Below are positions 41,745 through 53,691 of a stretch of DNA of 64,000 bases, piece by piece. The stretch is from Forsythia viridissima (taxonomy: Eukaryota > Streptophyta > Magnoliopsida > Lamiales > Oleaceae). The stretch is taken from assembly GCA_030279155.1 (NCBI GenBank), contig CM059045.1, forward strand, positions 20,948,477 to 21,012,476, written 5' to 3'. The notes under the pieces are model-generated. The model did not search any database. It worked only from the letters and a program-made list of their open reading frames with translations, and was not told the origin of the DNA. The translations under genes were made by a program, and so were the position numbers. Every line of letters starts with the position of its first letter. Within the stretch, counting starts at the first letter, position 1.

Positions 41745-42590
41745 TTACTGCTGGCCAGTTTGGATAACGCGTCTGCATTGGAGTTGTCGGCTCGGGGGCA
41801 CGTGGATTATCTCAAATTTATCAAAGCGGGGAAGAAGATTTCTTACCAGCTCGAGATACGCGGCCATCCCTTTCTCCCTGGCGGCGAAGCTTCCGTTTAC
41901 CTGGCTTACAATGAGCTGGGAGTCGCTCGACGCTGAGAGCCTTTGCACCTTCATTTCGATGGCGAGGCGAATACCAGCCAGGAGTGCCTCATATTCAGCG
42001 ACATTGTTTGAGGCTTTGAAATCGAACCTGATGGCGCAATTTAACCTGTGACCTTCTGGGCTTATAAGGACTAGTCCGGCTCCAGAGCCCATGTCCCCTG
42101 AGGAGCCATCAACGAATAGGCACCAAGTAGGTGGTTCACCTAGTGCCATAGGGTCGTCCACGTCGGGGGGGTTGGTAAATTTTGCCACAAAGTCGACCAG
42201 GGCCTGTCCCTTGATGGCCGCTCTTCCTCTGTAAACAATGTCGAATTGGCTGAGCTCAATGGCCCACTTTAGCAATCTTCCTGAGGCCTCTGGCTTTTGC
42301 AAGACCTGCCTCAACGGGTAGTTGGTAAGGACATGGATGCTGTGCGCTAAGAAGTATGGCCTTAACTTTCTTGAGGCTGTGACTAGTGATAGCGCTAACT
42401 TCTCCATATCCGGGTAGCGCTTCTCCGCCCCCAATAAGGCTTTACTCACGTAGTAGACAGGCAGTTGGTGTTTTTCCTCTTGGATCAGGACTGAGCTTAC
42501 CGATTCTTCGGAGACGGCAAGGTATAACAGCAGGGGCTCGCCCGCTTTTGGTTTGGACAACAGAGGTGCGTACCCGAGGTGTTCTTTCAA
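41745..42590 (-). pseudogene. Gypsy RNase H and second (archaeal-type) RNase H
   Basis: The first part (A-E-K-R-Y-x-x-M-E-K-L-A-L) is the RNase H region following RT. A second RNase H follows, with F-V-D-G-S-S, N-N-V-A-E-Y-E-A-L-L-A-G and S-D-S-Q-L-I-V motifs. Two RNase H domains in tandem mark Tat elements. The frame differs from both neighbouring pol segments. Confidence 0.85.
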
Positions 42591-42669
42591 GGCCTGGAAC
42601 GCGGTTTTCCATTATGTTGTCCATTCGAACCTTGTGCCTCCTTTCAAGATCTTGAAGAAAGGGATGCAC

Positions 42670-45228
42670 TTATCCGTTGCTTTTGGAGACGAACCTGCTG
42701 AGGGCCGCCATTCTCCCCGTCAAGCATTGTACATCCTTAGGCTTCCTTGGTGAACTCATTTCGATCAATGCCCTGATCTTTTCAGGATTGGCTTCGATTC
42801 TTTTTTGGTTGACTAAATATCCCAGGAACTTTCCAGAGGCCACCCCAAACGTGCATTTCAAGGGATTCAACCTCATCTTATACGCCCGGAGGACTTGGAA
42901 GGCCTCGTCGAGGTGGCGTATGTGGTCCGCTGCCTTGGAGCTTTTAACCAACATGTCGTCTACATATACCTCCATAGTCACGCCAAGTTGGGAGGCGAAC
43001 ATCTTATTGACAAGCCTCTGGTACGTCGCCCCGGCGTTTTTCAAGCCGAAGGGCATGACCTTGTAGCAATAGAGACCTTTATCTGTTACAAACGACGTGT
43101 GTTCTTCATCTGGCGGGTACATCGAAATTTGATTGTATCCCGAGTAGGCATCCATAAAACTCAGGAGTTCGTGTCCCGCCGTTGCGTGGACCAGCTGATC
43201 AATCCGAGGCAGCGGAAAGCTATCTTTAGGGCAAGCTTGGTTGAGGTTGGAGAAGTCTATGCAGGTTCTCATTTTTCCATTTGGCTTCTTAACCAACACT
43301 GGGTTGGACACCCACTTCGGATATCTGGCTTCTCGTATAAAGTTGCTTTGTAGAAGTATGTTTACTTCTTCCTTTAGGGCCTCGTACTTTTCAGCATTCA
43401 GTGGCCTCCTTTTCTGCCTGTGAGAGGGAAACTTGGGGTCGATGTTGAGGCGGTGGCAACTTACCTTTGCGTCGATCCCCACCATATCCTCGTGTTTCCA
43501 CGCAAAGACATCCAGATTTTCTCGAAGGAACCTTTTCAGGGCTTCTTTGGTCTCTTTAAGGAGATTTTGCCCTATCTGAAGCTTCTTCGTTGGGTCGTTA
43601 CCATCCACCTGAAAACATTCCAATTCTCCGTTGGAGGAGGCTTGGGAATCGGCCCCTGTTATTCTTGGATCAATGTCATCGGGGGTTGTCGCTTCCTCCA
43701 TTGTAATATCCCCCGGTTCTTCTACCATTGTCTCTGCCATCTCTACATCTAGCAGAGTCATGTTAACCTCTTTCTTCTCTGCTTTCCTTAAGGCATTCTG
43801 ATAACACTTCCTAGCCTCGGGTTGATTGCCTCGCACTGTTGCTATTCTCCCTTCGGTGGGGAATTTCATGCAGAGGTGATGGATGGAAGTCACTGCCCAA
43901 AGTTCTTTCAATGCCGGTTGGCCCAAGACTCCGTGATAAGCCGACCTCCTGTCAACCACCAGGAACTCCATGAAAGTACGGGACGCGAGTGGCTCTTCTC
44001 CCATGCTAACGGCGAGGCGCACTATCCCTTTCGGGGTTACGCAATCACCAGTGAACCCGTAGAGGGGCTCAGTCGATGGTTCCAGCAGGACATCTACGTT
44101 CATTTGCTCATAAGTGCTCAGGAAAATGACATTAACGGAGCTGCCGTTGTCTACAAGCATTCTCCCTAGCCCGTTTCGGGACACCACTGCCCTCACTACA
44201 AGAGCATCGCAGTGGGGGTAATGTACGCCTTTCATGTCCTCCTCCGTGAACGTAATTGGATCAGCTCTATTTGACCCCGATGGCCTGCTATTGATAAGCC
44301 AGTTAGTCAACTGGGCCCCTTCGGCCTCTTTGGCATAGCTCTTCTGGGCATTACGTGTTTGCCCTCCGATGTAAGGTCCTCCGTGGATAGTGTCTATTTC
44401 TCGAATCGGAGCCTTTTCCGGCCCCTTGATCAATCGGGGCTCGGGGTTGCGCTCCATCCGAGGTTGTCTTACTGGGCTTCTTGAATTACACCTTGATCGC
44501 TGCTCATGACCCGGAGGCCTCCTATCCCATTGCTGGGAGCGCCTATCTTGAAAATTGGTTCCACGTCCTCTGGCCGGGGCCTGATCTCCTCGTCTGGAGT
44601 TAGTTCCGCGTCTGGGCCCCGAATTAGCCGTTCTCCGATTGGCCAGTTCTTCTACCTCTCGACACTCGTCCGTGCTATGTCCGTGGCTTCGGTGAACGCA
44701 GCAGTACTTCGACTGAGTTCCCTGAGGGGGAAGAATCACTGGAGGAGTGCTGGTTCCTGCTTCATAGTAGGTGGATGGAGGCGTGCCATAGTTGTATAGT
44801 CCGACCGCGGGGACCGACGGCGAGGGAGCCATGTAAGGGAGGAGCAGGCCCTCTTGTGCAGAGGCCACATAACTCATCTCGACATTAGGGTCGGATGGGT
44901 AGTTTCTCCGTCGGGGATTGTGCTGAAGAGCAGCTCTGTTGGGATTTTGGACATACCCGGCTCTCGACGCCGGGTTGGCTCCCAATCCGCCTCGATTCCT
45001 GTGGAAGATCATATTCTCGTTAGTTATCTCCTCAGTGATCATTTCCACCAGTTGGTCAAAGGTTCCTGGGTTCTTGTTGCGTACATCTCTCCAGAACGGA
45101 TGGTTCATGTCTAGTCCTGCCTTTAGGGCGGACAAGGCCTCGGCGTCGGTTATTCTTTCACAGAACAACATCTCTTCATTAAAGCGGCCTAGGTAACTTT
45201 GCAGCGGCTTGCTTGGGGCCTGTCTCAC
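42670..45228 (-). pseudogene. Gypsy gag C-terminus, protease and reverse transcriptase (852 codons open)
   Basis: The longest open segment of the element. It begins in gag, includes a Cys/His segment (C-C-V-H-R-S-H-G-H-S-T-D-E-C), then protease with L-V-D-N-G-S-S, then RT with F-M-D-A-Y-S-G-Y-N-Q-I, P-F-G-L-K-N-A-G-A-T-Y-Q and Y-V-D-D-M-L-V-K-S. It leaves frame at its 3' end before RNase H. Confidence 0.9.
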
Positions 45229-45299
45229 GTCGTGGAGGCGTTGGACCGGGTAGATGCGGGCTTCTGAGATGAGAAGTAATTTATGAATGTCTTTTTCAG

Positions 45300-46233
45300 C
45301 TATGGCCAGCTGGAAATGCTTCCTGCGACTAGCTTGTTATACCACCGCTTCGCTCCCCCTGACAAGGTCAGGTGAAAGGCCCTGCATTTCAAGACCGGAG
45401 TGGCTCCTCGAAGGCTCATCTCCGTTTTGTATGTGTTTACGTGATCCAATGGGTCACCCCTGCCTGTGTAAGGGGTAATCTTGGGTACACAAAATTCGTG
45501 GGGGATGGACGCGTTCCTGATTCCGGCTGAAAAAGGGAGGTTCTCGTCATCGTCGTCCACCTCGAATGATCTAGTGGGCCTTGGATATTCTGCTCCGGTG
45601 TCCACTTCTGGGGGTAATGGGGCGAGGCATTGGGCTTGCTGTCCGCCCCCAAAGTTCTGATGTTGGGGCTGTGGTTGCATGGTTGGCCGGGGTGCGTATG
45701 GCTGGTAATCCGATTCTTCCCTAGCCTCGGCTTCTCTCACCCTCCTTTCCCGCCTATTTCTAGGGGGACTTGGGGGGCAGTTCTCTCCTTTTTGGGTTCT
45801 CTTGTGGCCACCTTCTGCTTCCCTGTTCGCCTAACCTTTCGAACACACTGGCGGACATCGTGGGCTGTGGCCTTCTTTCCGAAGCAGCGGCTTTGTCCCC
45901 TCCCTCGTTGGTTCTGGCGTGAGAGGCCTCTCCCCCGGCTTGCTGGCCACGGGAGTGCCTGCTGTTAACTTCCTGTTCCTCATCGGGCTCGTCCGGATCA
46001 GATTCTTGGGGGTGGTTCTCACCCCTTGCATGCATCATTTGGATATACCCCTGCATTTGCGCGTGGTGCTGAGCCAGCTGCCTCACGCTGGCGGCCATCG
46101 TTCTCATTTCTCGTTCAAGATTCGTGGGAGGCCTTCTACCTCGCCTCCTCTGGAGAGCTTCTTCAGCCCTGAGTCCGTCGTTTGTTACGGGCCTGGTTCT
46201 TCTTGGGTTCTCTTCTTCGTTGCTTCCACTCAT
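45300..46233 (-). pseudogene. Gypsy gag N-terminus (frameshifted)
   Basis: The gag start is probably ATG 46233, about 90 bp after the primer site; the frame runs to about 45760, then continues in another frame from 45740 to 45300 with the gag core (P-Y-T-G-R-G-D-P-L-D-H-V). A further shift joins it to the segment starting at 45228. Confidence 0.75.
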
Positions 46234-46303
46234 TTTGTGGGTCAGTTGATCCCTTGTTCAGGAAAATTCCTTTGTTCAAGGAAAAAGAAGCTTTTTGTCA
46301 CGT

Positions 46304-46321
46304 TTCCCACAGACGGCGCCA
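46304..46321 (-). other. tRNA primer-binding site of the Gypsy element
   Basis: In element sense TGGCGCCGTCTGTGGG starts three bases after the 5' LTR. The TGGCGCCG core is common in plant Tat/Athila primer sites. Confidence 0.8.
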
Positions 46322-46324
46322 ATC

Positions 46325-47006
46325 TGTTGATCCCCAAAAATGGTTGCCAACAGGATCCCCACGCTACCTATGCCCACGTGTGCTTTCCTCTCACTAAGAC
46401 TGCCACGTGGTTTATTCAACCACGTAGATAATCTCCCGTCCGGATGGAAGGAAGATAAAAGGTCAGAAACACTCTTAAAGCAAAGGTGAAAGCCTGAGGG
46501 CCTCCTACTAACCAATTCACAGGCGGTTGTAGCACTTAAAGTAATTAGAAAGGAGGACTTGTTATATGTGTGGTGATGATAATATTTTCAACATCCTTTT
46601 TTTGTGAAATGAGTTTGGTATTTATAGGCCAATTCTATGAGAACGATCTCCCTTGATGTGCGACACGTGGCTCAATCTGAGGGGTTCTTAAGTCACATCT
46701 TTGGTGTCACGTCATTAGCATTAATGGGAAAGTCACTTTCAGCCGCAAACTAAGGGGCTATGATCATGACCAGCCGCATTGGCAGGCTGTCCCATCAATC
46801 TTTTCAAGGTTGAGTTGCAGGGAGGCTTCCTGGACACGCAACCTGGGTCGGCCAATGAGGCTGTTCCGACCCATGGGCCTCGGTAACATGCCTCAACCGC
46901 CTCGGAGAAGGGTTAGGTGAGCGTATTTGTTTCGACTATGCTTACGTGGCGCGTGGGTGGGACTATCTTGCCCCCATGGGCTGCCAGGTAGGACCGACAC
47001 ATATCA
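46325..47006 (-). repeat. 5' LTR of the Gypsy element
   Basis: 682 bp, TG...CA bounded. In element sense it precedes the primer site and gag. Confidence 0.95.
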
Positions 47007-47011
47007 CTATC

Positions 47012-47526
47012 CATTTCAGAATTTTGCCTACTTCTATCTCGAACCTTGCATTACAATTTTGTAATTAGTCTCCAATGATGAAAACATTACAAACACTTAT
47101 CAAATCATCATGTAACTATCCAATGCTCAACTTTGTAAAACTAGATTTTGCTTTTCAATTTGAATTGGTACCAAAAAATTTAATGCAAGAAATGTTTCCA
47201 TAATAATAACGTGACAATTTAAACATCATATCAGATTACACATTTTAGTTGGGTATAGTTTAATAAGTTTGAGATGTGCACATATAAGGAAATAGTACAT
47301 CTTATTTTTAGCATATGTATGTCAAAGCTTAAATTATAATTTAAGTTAGTCAAAATGATCAAGCATATTTTTTATCTACATATTTTGTAGGATTCACAAT
47401 TTACTACTCATTTATTATCTATATATTCAATAGAGCCTATAACTTATAAGCACTCAAACAATAATTTCAACACTTTCAAACATGCTCATCTTTTGTTCAT
47501 TGTAATGGAATAGAAGTAGTACTTCA
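47012..47526. other. intergenic DNA between the two LTR elements
   Basis: AT-rich spacer with no ORF or repeat recognised. Confidence 0.5.
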
Positions 47527-47674
47527 TGTGAAGAAGAAAGAAAGAACAACCAACTTTATTAGGCAGATGGCATAATGAAAATACAATTACAAGAGAGTTT
47601 ATGTAGTAATGAAAACTCTAATCTATATTAGGTAAACAATCATAATATATTCTAATATATTCTATATTCTAACA
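47527..47674 (-). repeat. 3' LTR of the Copia element
   Basis: 148 bp, TGTGAAG...TAACA on the + strand. In element sense the sequence just before it, GAGTTTGAGGCGGGA, is a polypurine tract. Confidence 0.9.
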
Positions 47675-47687
47675 TCCCGCCTCAAAC

Positions 47688-48990
47688 TCACGATGCTACA
47701 ACAATAAGCAGCGAGAGTTTGTCAAATAAGAAATGAAAACGATAGACCGGATGTGACTTTGTGAAAAATTCAGCAAGCTGCAGCGATGACGAAACAAAAG
47801 GTAAAGAAATAGTGCCATGTTGAAGATGGTGGCGAATAAGATGACAGTCAATCTCAATATGCTTCGTGCGCTCATGGAACACAGAGTTGTGATAAATCTG
47901 AATAGCACTTTTATTATCACAATATATAGGAGTTGGAGAGGAAAGGTAAACACCCATATCAGCAAGTAACCAACACAATCACACAGTCTCAGTAGTGGTA
48001 GACGCTATAACACGATACTCTGCTTCAGTAGAAAAACAAGAAACCACGGTCTGCTTCTTACTCTTCCAAGAGATAAGTGAGTCACCCAAAAATAGACAAA
48101 AACCAGTAGTGGACTTGCGATCAGTTGGGTTACTGCCCAATCATCATCAAAGTATGCGCGGAGCTCCAAAGAAGAGGTCGATGAAAATAAGAGACTTTGA
48201 AAGCAAGTACCACTAAGATAGCGCAGAATACGAACAACAGCTCCCCTATAAACGTTAGTCGGAGCAAAGACAAACTGACTAACAATGTGAACAGCATAAG
48301 CAAAATCAGGACGGGTGATGGTGAGATAGACGAGACTTCCAACGATAGTGAGGTACAAATTAGGATCAGGCAAAGGGATACCGTCAAAAGGTGAATAACG
48401 AACATTAGTTTCAAGAGGAGTATCAGTAGTCTTAGTATCAATGAGATGAAGTGAGAAGATAACCTCTAGGAGAAGAAGAAACCTCGATCCCCAAAAAGTA
48501 AGATAAATGACCTAAATCCTTCATTTCAAAACGACGAGCCAAATCAAATTTTAAAACAGCAATACCATCAACATCATCACCAGTGATAATCATGTCATCA
48601 ACATATAAAAGGAGTAAAATACAACCAGATGAGGTGCATCTAGAGAACAAAATAAAATTGTGATGGCTGGATGTAAAGCCAAGAGAGGCAACAACAGTAG
48701 AAAATTTTTCAAACCAGGTGCGAGGTTCTTGTTTGAGACCATAAAGTGCTTTCTTAAGTTTGCAGACAGATCCAGGATGATAAGAAACACCAGGAAAAGA
48801 AACCATATAGACGTCCTCCTGAAGGGTTCCATTCAGGAATGCATTTTTAACATCCAACTGAGAGAGATTCCAACGATAAACAGAAGCAACTACAATAAGT
48901 GTACGAATAGTAGTCATCTTTGCAATAGGAGCAAAAGTCTCCTCATAATCTAAACCATACTGCTGACTAAACTCCTTAGCAACCAACCTA
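47688..48990 (-). pseudogene. Copia reverse transcriptase and RNase H (disrupted)
   Basis: RT motifs include A-K-E-F-S-Q-Q-Y-G-L-D-Y-E-E-T-F-A-P, Q-L-D-V-K-N-A-F-L-N-G and Y-V-D-D-M-I-I-T-G. Then come S-L-V-Y-L-T-I-T-R-P-D, and an RNase H end with Y-C-D-N-K-S-A and H-E-R-T-K-H-I-E-I-D. The parts lie in different frames (48986-48438, 48373-48005, 47978-47688), so no functional polyprotein is made. Confidence 0.92.
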
Positions 48991-49322
48991 GCCTTGTAGC
49001 GCTTAATCGAACCATCAGATTTGGTTTTGATTTTATAGACCCAACGAGAACCAATAGCATGTTTACCCTAAGATAATGAAACTAAATCCCAAGTGTCTGT
49101 CTTATGTAAAGCAGAGAGTTCATCACCTATAGCCTGTTGCCAAAGAGGATCTAAAATAACTTCTTTGTAGGAAGAGGGTTCAAAAAGCTTGTGAATAGAT
49201 GTTAAAAAACAGCAGAAAGATTCTGAATAACAAGACTAAGCAAAATCAGGCAACTGAGTAGACTTACGAATACATGGAGGATATCGAGGAGAATGAGGTT
49301 GATCAACAATCTTAGATTGTGC

Positions 49323-50449
49323 TTAGGTGGCCATAGAAGGAGAATAATCATTATGAGTCGACGCATGCGTACCTGTAGTGGAAGAAGGATCAACAACAAG
49401 ATGGGTATGGGAAGGTGAGCTATCGGTATCATCAGAAAAAAAATCAATATAAATGAGATCAGTCTTAGTCACGGTATGAGTATTATCAGAAATAGAAAAG
49501 AATGGAATATGCTCAAAAAACACAACATGACAGGAAACATATAATTTTTTATTAATAGGATCGAAACAGTGATAACCCTTTTGTCCCTCTCCATATCTCA
49601 AAAAGACACAAATAGCAAAACGTGATGATGTCAACTTACTATGTTCTACTTGAGGGTGAATGACAAAACATGTGCACCTAAAAACTCTTAGAAGAGAATA
49701 ATCAGGAGGATGTACAAACAGTGTTTCAGAAGGTGACAAACCCGAAGTGTGAAAGGACAAAATCTTATTAATTAAGTGAACAGTAGTTAAAATCACTTCT
49801 CCCCAAAATTCACTAGGAACTTTGGTAGATAAGAGTAGAGAACGGGCAGTTTTAACAATGTGTCTATGCTTTCGTTTAGCAATACCATTTGTTGTGGGGT
49901 GTCAGTACATGAGGATTGATGAATTGTTCCATCAGAAACAAGCAATGTAGAAAAGCCAGTAGAGGTATACTCCCCACCCAAGTCACATCTAAAGCACTTA
50001 ATAACAGCAGAATATTGAGTTTTAATAAGTGCTCTAAAAGAAACATAAATGGAAAGAAAATCAGAACGTCGTTTCATAAGATAAACCCAACAATAACGAC
50101 TATAATCATCGATAAACGAGACATAATATCTAAACCCTCCTTTTGTAGCAATATGAGCAGAACCCCACACATCAGAATGAACAAGGTCAAATGGTGCAAC
50201 AGAACGAGAAACACTTCAAGAAAAAAGTAAAGTAGAAAATTTAGCTAATTTACAACCACTACAATCAGAGATATCACGAGTTTGCAAATCTCCCAATTGA
50301 CCTTTAGAAACTAAAAATTTTAAACGACTAGCAGAAACATGTCCAAGGCGAGAATACCACAAATAAAAACTAGAAGAAGAAGAATTCAAAGAAAAAGAAG
50401 ACAAATCAACACTAAAGGCTGCAGCATGCGGTGATCTCAGATTGTTCAA
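49323..50449 (-). pseudogene. Copia integrase with pre-integrase zinc finger (disrupted)
   Basis: The pre-integrase segment W-Y-S-R-L-G-H...C-S-G-C-K-L-A-K provides the HHCC site. The core segment has F-I-D-D-Y-S-R-Y-C-W-V and the following S-D-G-T-I-H-Q-S-S. A later part has L-I-N-K-I-L...P-S-E-T-L-F. Frames change between 50449-50216, 50170-49793 and 49796-49323. Confidence 0.88.
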
Positions 50450-50461
50450 AACATATAAACC

Positions 50462-51332
50462 TCATTTTCTATGGCCTATCTCAATCAGCTTATGAGATTG
50501 AGGATCATGTACATGACAAGCAGTAGAAGAAAATTGAACTAAGTATCCAGAGTCACATAACTGACCAATAGATATAAGATTCAAAGAAAGAGCTGGAACA
50601 CAATAGACATATGAGAGTGGTAAATTGTGTGTGTTAACAAAACTAACCATTGCTAAAGACAGTGGAGTGCCATCAGCAGTCATAATAGACACAGACGAAT
50701 TAGAAGGGCGTAAGGAATCAAACGATGTGGAGTCAAATGACATGTGTTTAGAGGCACCTGAGTCAAAGATCCACAAGGAAGAAATACGTGAAGGGCTCTG
50801 GGATGACAAACCTACATGAGTAGAGGCTGATATGGCATAAGGCTGAGTAGTAAGAAACTTCTGAAACTGTTCAGCTAGACTAGTGAGCTGGGGATCAAAT
50901 GGAGGTACTTCAAGAGTAATAGATGAATCACAAGGTGACATGGCTGCTATTGTGTTAGCATTGGGACAATAAAACCACTGTTGTGACTGATGTTGACTAT
51001 GTGAAGATTGCAGCTTCTTAGGACATTGAGCCTTCCAATGTCTTTTTTTTTTTTGCAAAAGCTACACTTATCACTAGCAACTTGCACATAACCCCTATTC
51101 TGATTCTGCGTAGATGGTCGAGAAGGGATAGCCAAAACTAAAGTGCTAAAAGTATGAAGGAATGCCTCACCTGTTAGGAATTTCAAACGTGTTTCTTTAG
51201 TCACAAGTTCACTAACCACTGAATCAACAGAAGGAAGAGGAGTACGATGCAAGATAGGGACTCTAAGGCCCTCAAATGAACTGCGAAGTGCCATAAAAAA
51301 CTGAACCAATCGTTGCTCCTCTCTATAAATAA
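50462..51332 (-). pseudogene. Copia gag C-terminus and protease
   Basis: The gag part reads R-E-E-Q-R-L-V-Q-F-F-M-A-L, followed by a CCHC zinc knuckle region near 51005-51070 that is frameshifted in a run of T residues (K codons). The protease has L-W-I-F-D-S-G-A-S-K-H-M. It resumes the gag reading broken by the nested transposon. Confidence 0.85.
51324..51332. repeat. 9-bp target site duplication (left)
   Basis: TATAAATAA, repeated exactly at 52753-52761 on the other side of the nested transposon. Confidence 0.9.
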
Positions 51333-52752
51333 GGATAAATAGCACTGGGGGTCCCGAACCTTTGAACCTTGTGACGATAGGGTCCCGAGCCTTCCATTTT
51401 TAACCTCCGAGTTCTTAACCTTTAAAATTTCACGCGAGCATAGTCCTTCTGTTAAAAAAATCGTTAGTTTGACCGTTAACTGATCAAAATTTACTTAAAA
51501 TAACCAATTTACCCTTTTTAAATTAAAATAAAAAAACAAAGAAATAAAGAAAATAAAGAAAAAATTGCAATTAACTCTCTTCCCCATCTCATCTTCTCCA
51601 ATCAACCCACTCCCCATACTTTTCTTCACCAATCAACCCCTCCCCACCAGACAGTGGTGCTTTCACGGCACTGACAGCCAGTAATAACGGGCCTAAGAGA
51701 TTATTTATTTTCTTTTAAATCTCCGGAGATGCTTCGTCCTACACATTTTCGACGGACACTGCATCATTATCATCTCTCACCACCGGTAAACACTCTGCTA
51801 TAGAAGATGACCTCACTAACTTATTGGAACTCTTGTCTACACCAAATCTTTCTCCCATCCAATGACAACCCAAGATTCAACTCAATCTCCTCATCCTTCT
51901 CTTTTGCCGCCTCGTATTCACTACTATTACCCATAAACCTCTGCAACAAGTCCATTGAAAATTTGTTTATTGTAATATGACTAATATCCAAAGAAAGATT
52001 CTCCATTTCTGTAGTGCTTAAATCTCTCTTGTTATCATCACCATCCTCCATAGGATACACAACAAACCCCACTTATTTTCCTTTAGGTCTATATATTATT
52101 AGTACTCCATTTTCATGAGTTAGAAAGGATATCCCAGTGAAGAAAAATTATATGCCTAGCCCGCCCTCTGCCAAAATTTTGATCTAGCCCACTACTCAAA
52201 ATCTAAAACCCAATTGCCCGAATCTGTAAAAGTGAAAAACCCAAATTTCTCCCTCTTCTCGCGAGTTCCTCCTCTTCCGACTTCCAGCTCCAACCGGTGG
52301 TTTCTCCTTTTTCGACTTTTAGCTCTAGTCGGCTATTCTGGAGACAGTGGATGATTATGGATTTCTTTTATAGGTTGTGGTCAAGATTGTTCAGTCCTTG
52401 GCACAGGTCTCAGCTGGGATTTTCATGGTGGTGATTGTGTCGAGTTGTTCAATTTCATGGCGGTGGAATGGTAGCCCGGTGGGGAGAGGTTAATTGGTGA
52501 AGAAAAGAAAAGAGAAGGGGTTGATTGGAGAAGATGAGGTAGGGAATGGGGCTAATTGCAATTTTTTCTTTATTTTTTTGTTTTTTATTTTAATTTTAAA
52601 AGGGTAAATTGGTCATTTTAAATAAATTTTGACCAGTTAACGGTCAAACTAACGATTTTTTAACAGAGGGACTTTGCTCAAGTAAATTTTTAAAAGTTAA
52701 GGACCCGGTGGTTAAAAATGGAAGGTTCGGGACCCCCAATGCTATTTACCCA
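51333..52752. mobile_element. Pack-MULE-like transposon (1.42 kb) nested in Copia gag
   Basis: Terminal inverted repeats of about 290-320 bp: left from GGATAAATAGCACTGGGGG, right (reverse complement) from TGGGTAAATAGCATTGGGGG, both continuing through GTCCCGAACCTT and GTTAGTTTGACCGTTAACTG. A perfect 9-bp duplication TATAAATAA flanks it, as MULEs make. The interior has no transposase but holds a fragment of a host Ninja/AFP-family gene. Long TIRs, 9-bp TSD and captured gene sequence define Pack-MULEs. Confidence 0.9.
51739..52072 (-). pseudogene. captured Ninja/AFP-family gene fragment
   Basis: From ATG 52051 (an in-frame ATG also at 52072) the minus strand encodes a Ninja-type N-terminus: E-N-L-S-L-D-I-S, then D-L-L-Q-R-F-M-G, then the EAR-type E-I-E-L-N-L-G-L-S-L-D-G-R. 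A 4-nt insertion (AGAA) just after this shifts the frame to a stop at 51821. The other frame continues with R-F-G-V-D and L-V-R-S-S-S-I, both conserved in the family, until a TAG at 51739. Ninja/AFP proteins bridge JAZ or ABI5 to TOPLESS co-repressors. This fragment lacks the C-terminal domain and is broken. Identification rests on motif recall. Confidence 0.75.
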
Positions 52753-52761
52753 TATAAATAA
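52753..52761. repeat. 9-bp target site duplication (right)
   Basis: TATAAATAA, identical to 51324-51332. Confidence 0.9.
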
Positions 52762-53227
52762 CATAATCTTCACATGCTTTCAGTCCTGCAGATTCTATAA
52801 GAGCTAACTCATCCCAAATCGATATCATAGCAGTGTAAAATTCCAGAATACCTATATTTTTCTGTTGTAAGGCTCATATATCAATCTCCAGCTGATATCG
52901 TTTTGCAAAGTTAGACTTAGTGTATAACTTCTACAAATGATCTCAGACTTCTTTTGCAGTTTCATACTTTGCCAATTGTACACCAATAAAATGGTCGACA
53001 GAATTGTTAATCCAAGTAAAAATTTTTGCATTGTTTGACTCTCAAGTATCAACATCAGTAGCATAATTATCACTGGTATTCTTAGGTATCACAATAGTTC
53101 CAATAACATAATCCCACAATTTTTTACCTTTGAGAAAATTTTTCATCACAGTACTCCAATATGAATAATTCTGACCAATTAATCTTACACTAATAGATTG
53201 AAGGGAATCATCCATTTTAGTTGCCAT
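52762..53227 (-). pseudogene. Copia gag N-terminal part (disrupted)
   Basis: Starts at ATG 53227 (M-A-T-K-M-D-D-S), with L-I-G-Q-N-Y-S-Y-W and K-K-L-W-D-Y-V, typical of Copia gag. Stops and frame changes occur near 53040 and 52930. The frame is cut at the nested transposon and resumes at 51332. Confidence 0.85.
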
Positions 53228-53679
53228 TATTACAAATAAGAGAGAATCAAGAATACGCAATTCAAGAAAAATCAGCAGACAAACGACCAAACAATCTGCT
53301 TTGAAAGACGAACATCAACCAATGGCCAAACAAACACCACTAGAAGATCAGAAATTTACCAAGGAACAATCTGTATAAAATGAGCAAACTGATCGGAGCA
53401 CACACGCGCTGCCACGAGCTTCCACCGTTCTTGCCCGTGAGCCTCACGCGCCGCCGCGTCTAGTCGCGTCTCTCGTCCACGCGCTGTACACACCGGCTAT
53501 GGTTGGTCACCTCGTCGCCATGAGTCCAAATATGGTCACCACTCTCTCATCCGAGGTCGCGTTGAACAGAAATAGTGGATTTTCAGTTTCGGGTTAAAGA
53601 AATAGTAAGGTTTTTTAATGTACGAAACTTTGAGTATGAAAGGGAAAAGAAAGAACTAAGCATTCAATACACAACTCGT

Positions 53680-53691
53680 GCTCTGATACCA
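53680..53691 (-). other. tRNA-iMet primer-binding site of the Copia element
   Basis: TGGTATCAGAGC in element sense, directly abutting the 5' LTR. Confidence 0.95.

Larger units (their letters stand above)
38597..47006 (-). mobile_element. Ty3/Gypsy LTR retrotransposon, Tat lineage, 8.4 kb
   Basis: Minus-strand element with 682-bp LTRs at both ends (38597-39278 and 46325-47006) and a perfect 5-bp target duplication CTATC (38592-38596 and 47007-47011). By hand the LTRs differ at about 11 positions (1.6%), so insertion was recent. Order is gag, protease, RT, RNase H, a second RNase H, integrase. The extra RNase H before integrase and the Y-V-D-D-M-L-V-K-S RT box point to the Tat lineage. Coding frames shift several times, so the copy is not autonomous. 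It is GC-richer than surrounding DNA. Confidence 0.95.

Noticed and set aside
42386..45968. Plus-strand ORFs of 60-150 aa across the Gypsy gag-pol
   Set aside because: Antisense shadows of GC-rich retrotransposon coding sequence; domains all read on the minus strand.
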